Source: Ascarosepion bandense
Lineage: Eukaryota; Mollusca; Cephalopoda; Sepiida; Sepiidae
Assembly (NCBI GenBank): GCA_037127315.1
Contig: JBBBDQ010000346.1
Span: 6,472,501 to 6,536,500, forward strand
Direction: 5' to 3'
DNA length: 64,000 bases
Under the pieces are notes generated by a model that did no database searches, had not been told where the DNA came from, and saw nothing but the letters and a program-made list of their open reading frames with translations. Positions 21,926 through 32,620 of the stretch are shown piece by piece; within the stretch, counting starts at the first letter, position 1, and each line of letters begins with the position of its first letter. Both the position numbers and the translations under genes were made by a program.

Positions 21926-22480
21926 TGTCACGTCATTTGAAGTGTTGAATTTCATGTTTCCGTCTACACTACGAAGCATCGAATTAGCATTGGTATTTAC
22001 CAGGCGTAACAACGTACTGCACAGGGCCACGAATTTCAAGTACTAGTGTCGATCGACTTTAGTCGTACTGTTCACCAAGTCCCTCTAACGAAGTGCTACT
22101 CCCCAGAGAAAGAGAAATTAACGAAGCTGATTTTAGTTTGCTGCGAGATTACAGGTGTAGAACACTCAGTCAGGAACGAAGTCGCTTCAATCGTAATAAT
22201 GCACAAGGTTATCTTTTTACACAGTGGATCACTGAAAATTTTTATTAACCTTATCTCAGTATGGAACAAGGCCATAATTTTGGGGCGCTCATTTAGTATA
22301 TTTATGAATTTTCTATACAGTGAGTCATCCAATCATTATTATAATTATTATTGATAGTAACAGTAGTAGCATTTACAGTAAATTTAACATAAGACGACAT
22401 TTTACAATTTTAGTTTGACATAGTAGCACAAGTGTGAAGTACACAGCGGCTATCGATAAAATAGTAATAGAAGCGTATTG
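21926..22480. other. No gene recognised
   Basis: Higher-GC stretch 21930-22330 with overlapping open frames on both strands (about 100 and 78 residues) but no motif, signal or splice pattern I can defend. Confidence 0.3.
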
Positions 22481-22790
22481 GGATGTGCGTTTTAGTGCAG
22501 TGGATATGGACTTGAAACAAGAAATCGGAGAACCGAGTTCAAATTTCAGTTGAATTCGTTGCATTCACTTACACGCAAATACTCTAGAGAAAAGTATTAA
22601 TACATCTCTTTTCTCCAGCTACGGGTTAAATAACAAGACAGATTGGATTCTATAGCCTTAGTTGGCAACCACCAAAAGGTAATGGCAACCTACTAAGGAA
22701 AATCTTTTTCCCAGTCAGTCATGTCTCTTTCGAGACATGATCACCAAAGTGTGTATCACGTATGTCACTTAACTGATTACTAGATTGACA
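22481..22790 (+). mobile_element. SINE S1, full length
   Basis: Head GGATGTGCGTTTTAGTGCAG, B-box GAGTTCAAATTTC (mutated), and a perfect tail hairpin ATGTCTC-TTTC-GAGACAT at 22724. Confidence 0.85.
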
Positions 22791-22844
22791 AATAGTATTT
22801 TTTATTTACATTTTTAATATTAAAATCCACTGCTAATAAGGTTG

Positions 22845-23548
22845 GGTCACTGTGTCGGGCCAGGATGTTTTTCCCGCCTGAATTCATCCTGCCTATATAC
22901 AAATCAACCATTCGTCCGTGCATGGAATACTGCTGCCATATATGATCAGGCGCCCCTGCTGTTCATCTCAGTGTTCTCGACAGGCTCCAAAGGAGAATCA
23001 GTAATGTGATAGGTACCGACTTGGCGGCTCGACTACAGCCATTTCCCCACCGACGAGATGTGGCCTCCCTTTGTCTGTTCTATAAATACTTTCATGGCTT
23101 CTGCTCCAACGAACTTAAGTCACTGGTGCCTCTGCAACAGTTGTTTACTCATGCAACCAGATTGGCAACTGGGTCCCACCCATTCACAGTTAGATTAACC
23201 AAATGCAGACGACAATTCTACTTCTGCAGCTTCTTCTCTCGCCTGTGGAACTCGCTTCCATATTCTTGCTTTCCTGACGGCTACAACCTCCAGGAATTTA
23301 AATGCAATGTCAATATTCATCTATTAATCCCTTGACTCTAGTTCTTTCACCACCCCGTATATCCTTTCCTTTCTCTCCACCTTTGCAATTGTCATCACAC
23401 CTGTATTCCCATCCTTCACTTGCTCCTTTCTAACTGGTTCGTTTTCCTCTTCACTCTCTTCTACTTAATCTTTTTACTCCTATGTAGCCCCCTGCCCATC
23501 AGTGGCATTTCCGCCTTGCTCGGTGTGATACGATTAAAAAAAAAGCTA
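22845..23548 (+). pseudogene. LINE-B RT C-terminal region and 3' UTR
   Basis: The frame 23006-23335 reads LAARLQPFPHRRDVASLCLF, YKYFHGFCSNELKSLVPL, FTHATRLATGSHPFTVRL, LWNSLPYSCFPDGYNLQEFK. Upstream, about 22850-23005 gives IYKSTIRPCMEYCC-like sequence with stops. The 3' end reads CGCCTTGCTCGGTGTGATACG then poly-A. It is one of the better tails in the window; the endonuclease and RT core are missing. Confidence 0.85.
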
Positions 23549-23940
23549 AATGAAACCGTAAGTTCTACTCTTATAGTTTCTGAGTTGATTTATTTACATA
23601 GAAGTCACCAAGTGTATAAATAGCTACAACTATTACCCATGAGGCAACTCTACTTCCCGTGAATCTCTAACAATACACTACAATGGCGTCGCCAATGTCT
23701 ATAGAACCGAATGAATAATTATCATTTGATAATTATGAGTATGCACAAGCGTGTCTTAGGAGTTTAGCAGCTAAATCTAGAAGAAAAGTTGAAGAATTTA
23801 AAATCACTTGGTGGAGAAAACCAGATATCTGTTCTCTTTTTGACAAGTGCTGGTTGTGAAGCTATTATAAATGTATCAGCAATTATATACCCAAAACCGT
23901 TGGAGAAAATGACGTTTGATGATATAAGTTAGCTGCGAAT

Positions 23941-24483
23941 TGGCATGGCAAAGGACGCGTTCCAGAAGATGAGCAAAATACTAACACACAGGAAAATCTC
24001 GATAGAAACGAAGAAAAGAGTGCTAGACTGCTACGTGATGTCAGTTCTTCAATACGGCTGTGAATGCTGGACAATATCATCGAAAATGAGGACAAAACTG
24101 GAAACGGCCGAAATGTGGTTCTACAGAAGGATGCTACGGATATCGTGGACTGAGCATACAAGCAACGACGAAGTGTTAGAAAGAATGGCAACAAAAGGAA
24201 ATTGATGCTGAGCATCAGGAAGAGACAACTGAAGTTCCTGGGACATGCAATGAGGAAAGAGAGCTTGGAGAACCTGATACTAACTGGACAGATAGAAGGA
24301 AGGAGAGACAGAGGAAGGCAGCGGATAACATATTTGCAGGGTCTGATCAGGTGGATGACGGAACGGCGGTTGCCAGGAGCAACAGGAACAAACATACTAA
24401 GAGCCACAAGGGATAGGGAGACGTGGAGATCCATGATCGCCTACGTCCTGAAGGGACAAGGCACATAGAAGAAGAAGAATAGA
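23941..24483 (+). pseudogene. LINE-A 3' copy inserted in old gypsy Gag
   Basis: Two overlapping frames: 23945-24205 (MAKDAFQKMSKILTHRKIS, SVLQYGCECWTISSKM, MLRISWTEH) and 24202-24468 (SIRKRQLKFLGHAMRKESLE, RQRITYLQGL, ATRDRETWRSMIAYVLKGQG, stop). A one-base loss in the A-run near 24196 separates them. Ends with AGAAGAAGAA. No target duplication could be confirmed. Confidence 0.8.
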
Positions 24484-25228
24484 AAAAACATAGCACCTAA
24501 GAAAAAGATAGTCAATACAGAGAGAACTAAGTTCATGAACATTTTTCCAAAAGTGAATAAACCAGTTAGTGAATACGTTCTTTGTTTGAAACGAATCGCT
24601 AAATATTGTGTATGTGAGAAACTGAGATCAGAGAACCAATCAATCGAACAACAGTTGATTTAAATGAAATTAGTGAATGGATTTCAAAATGAGGAGTATC
24701 GGCAAAATGACTCTTACGCATTTACAACTGGGAAAGTTGCCACTAGAATAGTGTGTCAAATTTGTTCAGCAAGAGAAACTGATTCAGAAATGTAATACAA
24801 GTTACGAATATGGTAAAAAATGAACACTTACTCGATAAAAAAGACAGAATAATGTGCACTTGATGTGGTTGTAAACAGCGAAAAGTAAAAACAAAGATAT
24901 CCGGCGAATAAAATAAAAGGTGTGAAAAATGTTTTGAAATGAATCATTTTAAACGTATGTGTAAATCCCAAAAGAGAAACGATGAGATCGTCTAACAAAA
25001 AGGAAGAGAAAATAAGCATCAACATCTTTTCATTAAAATAAGAAAAGAAAAAGTTAATAAAAATCTGAATCAATAAATTTTTATTGGAAATGCAATAAGA
25101 TACGGAGGTAACGTGACTTTGACGCAGTTTTTTAAAGAAATTAAGAAAACCAAATATAAAAAAAAGCTTTGGCCACAGAATCAATTTGATGGATCCGTAG
25201 TGAAAACGTTAGGTTATTTTGAAGGACA

Positions 25229-25618
25229 AAACTGGAAGCGGCCGAAATGTGGTTCTACAGAAGGATGCTACGGATATCGTGGACTGAGCATACAAGCAAC
25301 GACGAAGTGTTAGAAAGAATGGCAACAAAAAGGAAATTGATGCTGAGCATCAGGAAGAGACAACTGAAGTTCCTGGGACATGCAATGAGGAAGGAGAGTC
25401 TGGAGAACCTGATACTGACTGGACAGATAGAAGGAAGGAGAGACAGAGGAAGGCAGCGGATAACATATTTGCAGGGTCTGATCAGGTGGATGACGGAACG
25501 GGGGTTGCCAGGAGCAACAGGAACAAACATACTAAGAGCCACAAGGGATAAGGAGACGTGGAGATCCATGATCGCCTACGTCCTGAAGGGACAGGGCACA
25601 TAAAAGAAGAAGAAGATG
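25229..25618 (+). pseudogene. LINE-A 3' copy, last 118 codons open
   Basis: A 5'-truncated LINE-A. The frame 25247-25603 is uninterrupted from MWFYRRMLRISWTEH through KRKLMLSIRKRQLKFLGHAM to ATRDKETWRSMIAYVLKGQG and stop, so this is the youngest-looking LINE-A tail. It is very similar to the copy 1 kb upstream, which suggests either two recent insertions or a local duplication. It cannot be functional as it lacks endonuclease and RT core. Confidence 0.8.
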
Positions 25619-25819
25619 TGGAAGTAAAAAATGTTTCACGTAGAACCAATTGTTATGGGAAACTGAAAAGTATTACGGTTTTATAGAAAACTATGTGCTG
25701 AACAAAATTAGTGAATAAAGTCCAGGCAGAAGTAATTGGAATGTTAAAAAACTATGAATGAAGACTGTTTACCCCTCATATTTCTGAGGACGAAAAGTGC
25801 CAGATCATTTACTACCAAT

Positions 25820-26115
25820 CAGTCCGTTAAGTGCCCATAAGTGATACACGTTTGGGCGATGATGTCTCGAAAGACTGGACAGAAGATTATCCGGCAGTAG
25901 GTTGTCTTTACTTTCTGTGGTAGACCGGTTGCTGACCAAATCTATAGAACCCAATCTGTGCTGTTACTTCACCCATAACTGGGAGAAAGAAACGGATTAA
26001 TATATTTCCCAAGGGTATTTGCATGTAAGTGATACAAGGAATATATCTGGAATTCGAACGCGGCTCTCCGATTTCTCGTTCCGAGTCGATATCCACTGCA
26101 CCACAACGCGCATGC
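25820..26115 (-). mobile_element. SINE S1 with 11-bp target site duplication
   Basis: A full-order S1 on the minus strand. TTACTACCAAT at 25809-25819 is repeated at 26116-26126, directly bounding the SINE. The insertion splits the old gypsy pol. Confidence 0.9.
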
Positions 26116-26400
26116 TTACTACCAATAGTTGCGGTAAAACCTAAAGAAAATACTGAAGCAAGATCTGCTTGAACGTGTTCCGCTAAGAGAGAGAGTAAAT
26201 GGGTTGTCCTGTTGGTAATTTTAAGAAAGAAGGATGGGGATCTTCGCATTTGTGGTAACAACAAAATAGGGTTTAACCACACTTCATATTCTATCTCCAA
26301 TATAGAATGAGCTTTGAACTTCCTGGTATGAAAGTATTTTTTTTTAAATTGACCTGAAGTAAACATACCATCAAATACTTTCTGACGGAGTCTTTAAAGA

Positions 26401-27133
26401 ATTTGCAAAAATAAATAAACGCCAATAAGCTTGTTGAAATGGAAACGAGTGCGCATGTCATTAAAACCCTAATTACGATTTTTCAAAAAGCTATAGAGCA
26501 AATTATGTGCAAAAATAAATAATAATAACCCTTAATTTACAAGAACCTTTTTAAAACAAAGGAAAAAAATTTAGTTGAAAATACGAAAATACTATTTTTG
26601 GTTAAAAATACGAAAGTATTTTTTAAATCACAACATCAAAGATACCTCGCTATAAGAGAGACACTATATATCAAACAATGTTCTCCTACTTTAAACCTTA
26701 TATTATTTAACAGTGGAAATGGAACTTTGACATTTTGTAAAAAAAGACAGACGCTCACTCGATGTCCGGACGCACGCGTTACGGGGTAGTTTCAAAAAAT
26801 CTCTTTTTCAAGAATACAAAAACTACATAACATTCAAATATGAGGACAAATAACATCGAAAAAGTGATATCCTTGAAAATGTCCAGTGAAGTGTCTGAAA
26901 AGCTTGGAAAGTGGAAATTATGGAACAATTTTTCACTTCTTATCTCAAGCAAAAATGAAATATGTTAACGAAACATGTTTAAAAGAAAGATTGAATTGTT
27001 AACAATGCAGAGAAAGAGAGTACATAACTCCCCCGAAGTTACGAAACGAAACAATAAAATAGGCTCTATTCGATCAGAAGAAAATAAAGCATTAATAAAC
27101 TCTGGTAGCTCGGTATAGTTTCCTTAATTAGTG

Positions 27134-27136
<3 letters not shown>
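26401..27136. other. Mostly unassigned; possible protease relic
   Basis: At 27080-27135 the plus strand reads ENKALINSGSSV then a stop, resembling the active-site region of a retroelement aspartic protease (ALIDSGSS-type). It lies downstream of RT text, the wrong order, so it may be a separate fragment. The rest is unrecognised. Confidence 0.35.

Positions 27137-27176
<40 letters not shown>
27137..27176. repeat. (TA)n microsatellite
   Basis: About 20 TA units. Confidence 0.95.
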
Positions 27177-27179
<3 letters not shown>

Positions 27180-27307
27180 AAATTTGCATGTCACATTTTT
27201 AGATTCCTGATCAGTTCCCAAAAGTCATCACAAAATAAATCGAAGCTGTTTTATTTATGTTTTCCTTATATAAATGTTTCCGTTCGTGTTTCTTTCATTG
27301 GTTGTGT

Positions 27308-27442
27308 AATAGATAGCGGCTTGAAATGAGATGAAGAATAGAACAGTTTTAATTTCAGAAGTGTCCTTCGCATTCACTTACGCGCAAATAACCTTGGAAA
27401 TGTATGAATCCATTTCTTTCCTTAGCCATGGGTTAAATAGTA
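27308..27442 (+). mobile_element. SINE S1 fragment, old
   Basis: GCATTCACTTACGCGCAAAT and ATGGGTTAAATAG identify the head-to-body part. Tail absent. Confidence 0.6.
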
Positions 27443-27498
27443 AAAATTTTAAGTCGATATTGACCTGCAAAAGAAATTAATAATTATTCACTTTCCTA

Positions 27499-27613
27499 TT
27501 TTTTTTTTTTTTTTTTTTTTGCGGATCAATATCAACTGAACATTTTTTGAGAATATTAATGATTCTCTCTCCCTCTCTATATTACACGCACATTTTTCAC
27601 TTAATCCCAGACG

Positions 27614-27668
<55 letters not shown>

Positions 27669-27789
27669 CCTCTCTCTCATTCTCTCTCTCTTTCTCTCTC
27701 TCATTCTCTCTCTCTCTTTCTCTCTCTCTCATTCTCTCTCTCTCTCTCTTTCTTTCTCTCTCTCTCTCTCATTCTCTCACTCACTCACT
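27499..27789. repeat. Poly-T and long (CT)n block
   Basis: T22 at 27499-27520, then CT-rich tract 27619-27789 with regular ATTCTCTCTCT interruptions. Open frame SLSLSL is an artefact. Confidence 0.95.
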
Positions 27790-27796
27790 GTTTAAA

Positions 27797-28018
27797 CCCT
27801 CTAGGGCCATTCGTATCATATTTGATACAGTATTTCCCCATAAGGAAACATTTGGTATTTCCCTATAAGGAAACATTTGGTATTCATTGACTGAGCAGTC
27901 AGTACTGCTTTCATTTGAAATTTATAAAATATTTCTCTTAAAAAATTTTTCAGGAAAATATTTCTTTCAAGACTTGTTTTCATACTGAATCAAATATGAT
28001 ACGAATGGCCCCAGAGGG
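27797..28018 (+). mobile_element. 222-bp TTAA-type MITE, copy 1
   Basis: Ends are CCCTCTAGGGCCATTCGTAT and its inverted partner ending AGAGGG at 28018, followed by TTAA. The left flank is TAAA instead of TTAA, one mutation. The CCC... ends and the TTAA target fit the piggyBac type. Contains a duplicated TAAGGAAACATTTGGTATT and a small palindrome TGACTGAGCAGTCA. Confidence 0.8.
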
Positions 28019-28028
28019 TTAATCTCAG

Positions 28029-28033
28029 TCTGT

Positions 28034-28089
<56 letters not shown>

Positions 28090-28091
28090 TA
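28029..28091. repeat. (TCTA)n microsatellite between MITE copies
   Basis: About 14 TCTA units link the TTAA of copy 1 to the TTAA of copy 2. Confidence 0.95.
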
Positions 28092-28092
28092 A

Positions 28093-28240
28093 CCCTCTAG
28101 GGCCATTCGTATCATATTTGATACAGTATTTCCCTATGAGGAAACATTTGGTATTTCCCTATAAGGAAACATTTGATATTCATTGACTGAGCAGTCAGTA
28201 CTGCTTTCATTTGAAATTTATAAAATATTTATCTTAAAAA
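28093..28240 (+). mobile_element. TTAA-type MITE, copy 2, truncated
   Basis: Preceded by TTAA (28089-28092). Same sequence as copy 1 until the poly-A after ATATTTATCTTAAAAAA, where it ends. 28241-28623 holds nothing recognised. Confidence 0.75.
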
Positions 28241-28627
28241 AGTGTCCGCGCGCACACACTTTTGCTTTCTTCCTTTTAAAAAGTCTGAGAGAAATTCGAT
28301 TTTTCTTGTCTTCTCTTTTTAAACAAAGAAATGTATACTTGAGTTTTGTTGATTTCAATCACATTTTTATGATCTGGAGATGTTTCCGCTTGTTTCTTTT
28401 GATCAGAAACTATCGTTAAATAAAGTAGATCATTTGCAATTTTAAACTTCGTTTTCAAAGCTCAGCAATTTCACGCTTTACTAATTAAGATTAGTAGAAT
28501 GTAAAACTGTTGTGTCACATCCACTGGACAGTTTTCTCTCGAATAAAGAGGAAACTTGAAGCGATAGTACTGTTGTTCTACAAAAGCATGGTATGAATGC
28601 CATGGATGACGCAACGGTGAATCTTAA

Positions 28628-28849
28628 CCCTCTAGGGCCATTCGTATCATATTTGATTCAGTATGAAAACAAGCCTTGAAAGAAATATTTTCCTGAAAAA
28701 TTTTTTAAGAGAAATATTTTATAAATTTCAAATGAAAGCTGTACTGACTGCTCAGTCAATGAATACCAAATGTTTCCTTATAGGGAAATACCAAATGTTT
28801 TCTTATAGGGAAATACTGTATCAAATATGATACGAATGGCCCTAGAGGG
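28628..28849 (-). mobile_element. TTAA-type MITE, copy 3, complete with TSDs
   Basis: Exactly 222 bp, flanked by TTAA at 28624-28627 and 28850-28853, opposite orientation to copy 1. Terminal inverted repeats of about 36 bp with one mismatch. A 15-bp end of a fourth copy lies at 28915-28929, again followed by TTAA. Confidence 0.9.
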
Positions 28850-28942
28850 TTAAGTAGTAATTATTGGGGGATCTGTTTATTACTTCATAACAATATAGAA
28901 CTGATCCCCCACTTTATGATACGAATGGCCCTAGAGGGTTAA

Positions 28943-29490
28943 GGAAAAAGAGATCAAAAGAGACACTTAAACACAGAATCAGAAAGTGGCAGATAAAATT
29001 TTTGAAATTGAAATATTTTGAGGAAAGAGTGTTTAGAGAATTTGTCACTCATCGGACATGCTCAGAGAGACATAGGATATCAGCGACATTTTCAAGCATG
29101 TGAAAAGTATTAGTTTAACAGGAATTGAAGTAGATATTAAATAGACGATCATTTCTAAGATCTACAAAGGAAAATGTTGTATCCTTTAAAGAGACAAGGT
29201 GGCATTCGAGTGAAAGAACAGCAACACGTGTGTAGATGAAAGAAGATATGTTTATTGTAAAGAGAATACATTACGACAAGACAGGGAATCTGGTAGCAGG
29301 CTAGTAATTTCCAAAAGAAGTCACAAGTACACAGGTATCTCCTATGCTCACTATATACGGCTACTAATATAGTCGGTCTGCATGGACGATAGGGAGTGTA
29401 GGACATTCCATTACAACAGAAAGCAAGTTGTGGAGATCTATGATTCTTCATGTGGTTAAGGGATGTAGCACATTGTAGAAGAAGAAAGTA
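28943..29490 (+). pseudogene. Diverged LINE-A 3' region
   Basis: HRIRKWQIKF near 28972 parallels SIRKRQLKF, and the end GTTGTGGAGATCTATGATTC... TAGAAGAAGAAAG at 29427-29490 is the LINE-A terminus. About 250 bp between them is unrelated, probably an insertion. Confidence 0.5.
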
Positions 29491-29704
29491 TTCAATAAAA
29501 ATCAAACACCCGTTTTGAAATAAATCATTAGTACTCATAAGATCTGCACAAGACGTCTCAAAATCGAGGAATATTGATTTTCCATGATTTTAGAAAAGGG
29601 TTCTGTTCAGTAAATATCAAATTGATAATTGAATTCATACAATGTTATCTGTACGTTTTTTTATTGACAAATGCCAGATTGAAAATGCTTCTTCTACTTA
29701 CTTT

Positions 29705-30072
29705 TCAGTCACTTAAGTTTCATACGAGATACACGCTTAGGCGATCATGTCTCGAAAGAGACATGAATAACTAGACAGAAAATTTTCCTGCAAGAGCTTG
29801 CCATTACTTTCTGCGGTAGACCAGTTCCCAACCAAAGCTATAGAATCCTAATCTCTTCTGCTATTTAACCACAGAGGCCCAGTCGATAAAAACGTTGACA
29901 CAGAGAGTTGTGAGTTCAATGAGTGACATCAGATGTGACCACAGCAATAGAGGGAGAAGAAATGAATGAATACCATTCCCAAGGAAATTTGGGCCCAAGT
30001 TAATATTACGAATTTGACTGGAATTTGAATTCGGCTTTCCAAGCCAATATCCATTACACCGTAACACACCCC
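29705..30072 (-). mobile_element. SINE S1 carrying an S2-head insertion
   Basis: S1 tail and centre at 29705-29870 and S1 head at about 29960-30072. Between them about 85 bp (GTCGATAAAAACGTTGACAC, GAGTTGTGAGTTCAATGAGT) matches the S2 tRNA-like head on the plus strand. Confidence 0.7.
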
Positions 30073-30239
30073 AGAATAAAAGTGCTTTTTAAATATATAT
30101 TTTGAAGATCATAAAATTTATTGTTGGTAATTTTACTATAAAAATGTACTATTGATTTTTGTTTTGGAGTTCAATGTTTAGATCTACAACAATTAAGACC
30201 TGGGGTCTAACAGCAATTAGAAGATAGTTCAACGATCGA

Positions 30240-30779
30240 TCCTCAAACCCTCCAATCTGCCGATCAGACGTCTTGAGTTTGAGTTTGAGTTTTGTTTAAC
30301 GGGATATCAACCTCTGTGGGTTATTTAATGCCAAAAGGGTAGGGTTTTAAGGTATTTTTTTAATGTTCAATTATAGTGAGAAGGTTGATTTAGTCAGATT
30401 TTAATGATTTTTTTTTTGTTTTTATTTATTTTATTCATTTTTATTTTATAAAACTAAAAATGTCATCCAGTTTTTTATTCAAAAATGTTTTGCTGGGATA
30501 TTTTTTCCTTCAAAAATTTGTTATGGTAATAATTTTTTCTTCAAAAAAGTATTGTTGGTAATATTTGTTCCTCAAAAATGTATATGTTTCTATAAATGTC
30601 TATTTTTATGTATATATTTCTATAAAAATGTATTTTTTATAATTTCAAAGAGTTTTGAAGCCAGTTTTGGGAATTAACTATTTGCCCATAGCTGGGATCC
30701 TAACAGGTGCTGCCACTCCGGGTCAGGGTGGAACTGAGAACAACAGCAATTAAGAGGTGCTTCCATGCTCCTCACAACT
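30240..30779. repeat. Dispersed repeat S5 and T-rich reiterations
   Basis: GGGATATCAACCTCTGTGGG and CCCATAGCTGGGATCCTAAC recur in variant form at 33428 and 33605. Between them TTCAAAAATGT-like phrases repeat loosely. 30719-30779 is the block shared with 15055-15120. Confidence 0.45.
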
Positions 30780-30799
30780 TCCCAATCAGAGGCCTTGCT

Positions 30800-30965
30800 A
30801 CCGGATGCAGTCTAACATCATACCCAGGACCTTCATACGTGGTAATGTAACTAGTTATACTATTTACATCGTTTGGACTGTTGTCCTCGTATTTATTTTC
30901 CTCATATTTATTGTCATATTCACGACGTTTTGGCCGTTGTATGCTCCGGCCTTCTTCAGGTGATA
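30800..30965 (-). mobile_element. SINE S2 3' half
   Basis: Complement of the S2 tail (CTGAAGAAGGCCGGAGCATA...) at 30920-30962. Its matching head lies beyond the LTR, at 31474-31582. Confidence 0.65.
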
Positions 30966-30970
30966 ATATA

Positions 30971-31382
30971 TGTTGGAATTTCTTTCTTTCTGTTGTGGGG
31001 TCTCCCCTTTTTTCATGATAATAGACTCTTCTAGAGTATAAATATACTCCTGCCACGACAGTTACCTGAAGAGTCCGATAGATACCTTCAGATACCGAGG
31101 TTTCACGGAGAATACAGCGTTAGTAGTTCATAGTAGCTCTGAACTCCACTCAGACAGAAGATTATTACGCAGCAACCGTCAGATTCCGACGTGGACATAT
31201 TAATTCTACTACGGCTTCACTTCAGAGACTTGTATATATATATTTCTTACTAATCATATTCCTGGATTACTAACCTGCTTTCAAGTTTGTATCTTTACGT
31301 TTAATATACTTATTTTTCTATCTCAAATATCTGGTTTGCTGTTTATTATTTTGTGCGGTTCCCATTCCCGGAATCTATAACA
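30971..31382 (+). repeat. LTR of a second retroelement, inside SINE S2
   Basis: Starts TGTTGGAATTTC and ends CTATAACA, giving TGTT...AACA ends over 412 bp. A TATA-like AGTATAAATATA lies at about 31035. The following ATTTCGTCCCCTAGTGTG resembles the leader position of the 41-kb gypsy (…TTGGTGCCTAGTG), so roughly 90 bp of 5' leader may be present. No coding part follows. Confidence 0.55.
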
Positions 31383-31473
31383 ATTTCGTCCCCTAGTGTG
31401 AATTGTTCTAGTACCACGTACTAATTCTGGATATTTCAGTTGCAGTTATTTTTATTTAATCACTCAACACTTT

Positions 31474-31582
31474 AAGGTATTGTTCACCTCTGCTGTGATC
31501 AGATATTGAACTCACAAGTCTTTGAATCAAGTCACTGAATTACTTCAACTAACGCTTTTGTCTACTAGACCTATTTGGGACA
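31474..31582 (-). mobile_element. SINE S2 head
   Basis: GATATTGAACTCACAAGTC is the B-box complement and TTGAATCAAGTCACTGAATT the following head. It completes the S2 copy split by the LTR. Confidence 0.6.
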
Positions 31583-32328
31583 TCCATTTTTAAAACTTAT
31601 AAACCTGATATTCACTAAAGATATTTGCCTGTTCTTAGATAGATTGTTAGTATACTACATAAGGAGGCTATAAACGAGAAGAGAGCTTATGGTGTATGCT
31701 GGGATTTATCGCATAAGCTTCAGATGATTGGCCATTATAACTACATTTATTGACCTACCTGTTAGGAAAGACTTGATAATTGAGTAAACCCTTCCGTAGA
31801 TTCCATAGCTGAAATATTTGTACATCAATCCCTATACCAGACCTTGAAATAGGCATTTGATATCAAGGTGGTCGTTCGCGTAAGAAATTTATTGTCCCGT
31901 GCCTCTCTCATTCTGTGTGTAATGACAGTTTGGGCATTAACAGTGGACCTAGAAGATCAAAATCTATAATATTTTATCGCTAAGAGGTTGTTTCTGTTGA
32001 TCATAGACTCCAAGTAACTAAAAAGACTGATGGGTTGATATTGTCACTTCCACGTCTGTGTCTCAGAAAATGGTTCAGCCAATTTTAATTTCTCGAGAAC
32101 CGAGAGTTTTCCTTAATGTTTATATATAAACAATCACTCTTCAGAGCCGACATTGAATGAGATTCTGTACTGGGTGATGCGATTAAATGATGCTGTTAAA
32201 TTCAACGCGCACAGGATATCATAAATACAAAAGAAGCTAGAAGAATCATTGAATAATTTTGTATCGTAGCTCGTACCATGTGACATCCGGTATATATATA
32301 AAAGACAATTTGCATTTAATTATCACAA
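31583..32328. other. No gene recognised
   Basis: Unassigned sequence, ending with a short TA run at 32291-32301. Confidence 0.3.
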
Positions 32329-32447
32329 ACTTACGGCATGTCACGTTGAATACACTGGTTCACTTTCGATCACCAAAGTTAAGCAACGTGCGCCTGGTCA
32401 GTACATAGATGGGTAACCGCTTGGGAATACCAGGCGCTGTAAGCGTT
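32329..32447 (+). pseudogene. 5S rRNA-derived sequence, 119 nt
   Basis: Full 5S length. Recognisable 5S order: ACTTACGGCATGTCACGTTG, GATCACCAAAGTTAAGCAAC (box A region), ATGGGTAACCGCTTGGGAAT (box C), and CGCTGTAAGCG end. The terminal helix still pairs (CTTAC with GTAAG). Changes in internal regions argue against a functional gene. It lies 6 bp upstream of SINE S1 and is probably the promoter head of a chimeric SINE. Confidence 0.85.
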
Positions 32448-32453
32448 CAATGA

Positions 32454-32620
32454 TGGATGTGCGTTGTGGTGCACTGGATGTCGGCTTGGAAAGAGAAATC
32501 TGTGAGCCGAGTTCGAATTCCATTTGAAGACCCTGCGTTCACTTAAGCACTGGTACCCTTGGGAAAGGTATTAATCCGTCACTTCCCTCCAGTTATGGAT
32601 TAAATAACAGGATGTGGCCT
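32454..32620 (+). mobile_element. SINE S1 portion of the 5S chimera
   Basis: GGATGTGCGTTGTGGTGCAC, B-box GAGTTCGAATTCC and body to GATTAAATAACAGGATG. The central and tail parts are missing. The sequence is still close to the family average, so the copy is not ancient. Confidence 0.8.

Larger units (their letters stand above)
23641..26400 (+). pseudogene. Old Ty3/gypsy element, fragmented and nested
   Basis: Pieces in order: a Gag start MASPMSIEPNE at 23683 followed by a stop; further Gag text to 23938; more Gag from 24484 (RTKFMNIFPKVNKPVSEYVL, then LRIAKYC-like text) to a zinc knuckle C-X2-C-X4-H-X4-C at 24921-24962 (CEKCFEMNHFKRMC); and an RT entry block near 26222 (RKKDGDLRICGNNK). Many stops. 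It is interrupted by LINE-A copies at 23941 and 25229 and by SINE S1 at 25820. It is a different family from the young gypsy at 41 kb. Confidence 0.65.

Noticed and set aside
21926..22354. Overlapping ~100-residue frames as a possible small gene
   Set aside because: Frames on both strands, no motif, adjacent to a segmental duplication boundary; no support for coding.
27547..27795. SLSLSL open frame
   Set aside because: Translation of the (CT)n block.
27640..28100. CRISPR-like or other prokaryotic regularly spaced array
   Set aside because: The repeated units are a transposon and microsatellites; spacing is irregular and the DNA is clearly animal.
32329..32447. Functional 5S rRNA gene
   Set aside because: Several changes at normally invariant positions, single copy, and fused to a SINE head, so called a derived sequence.
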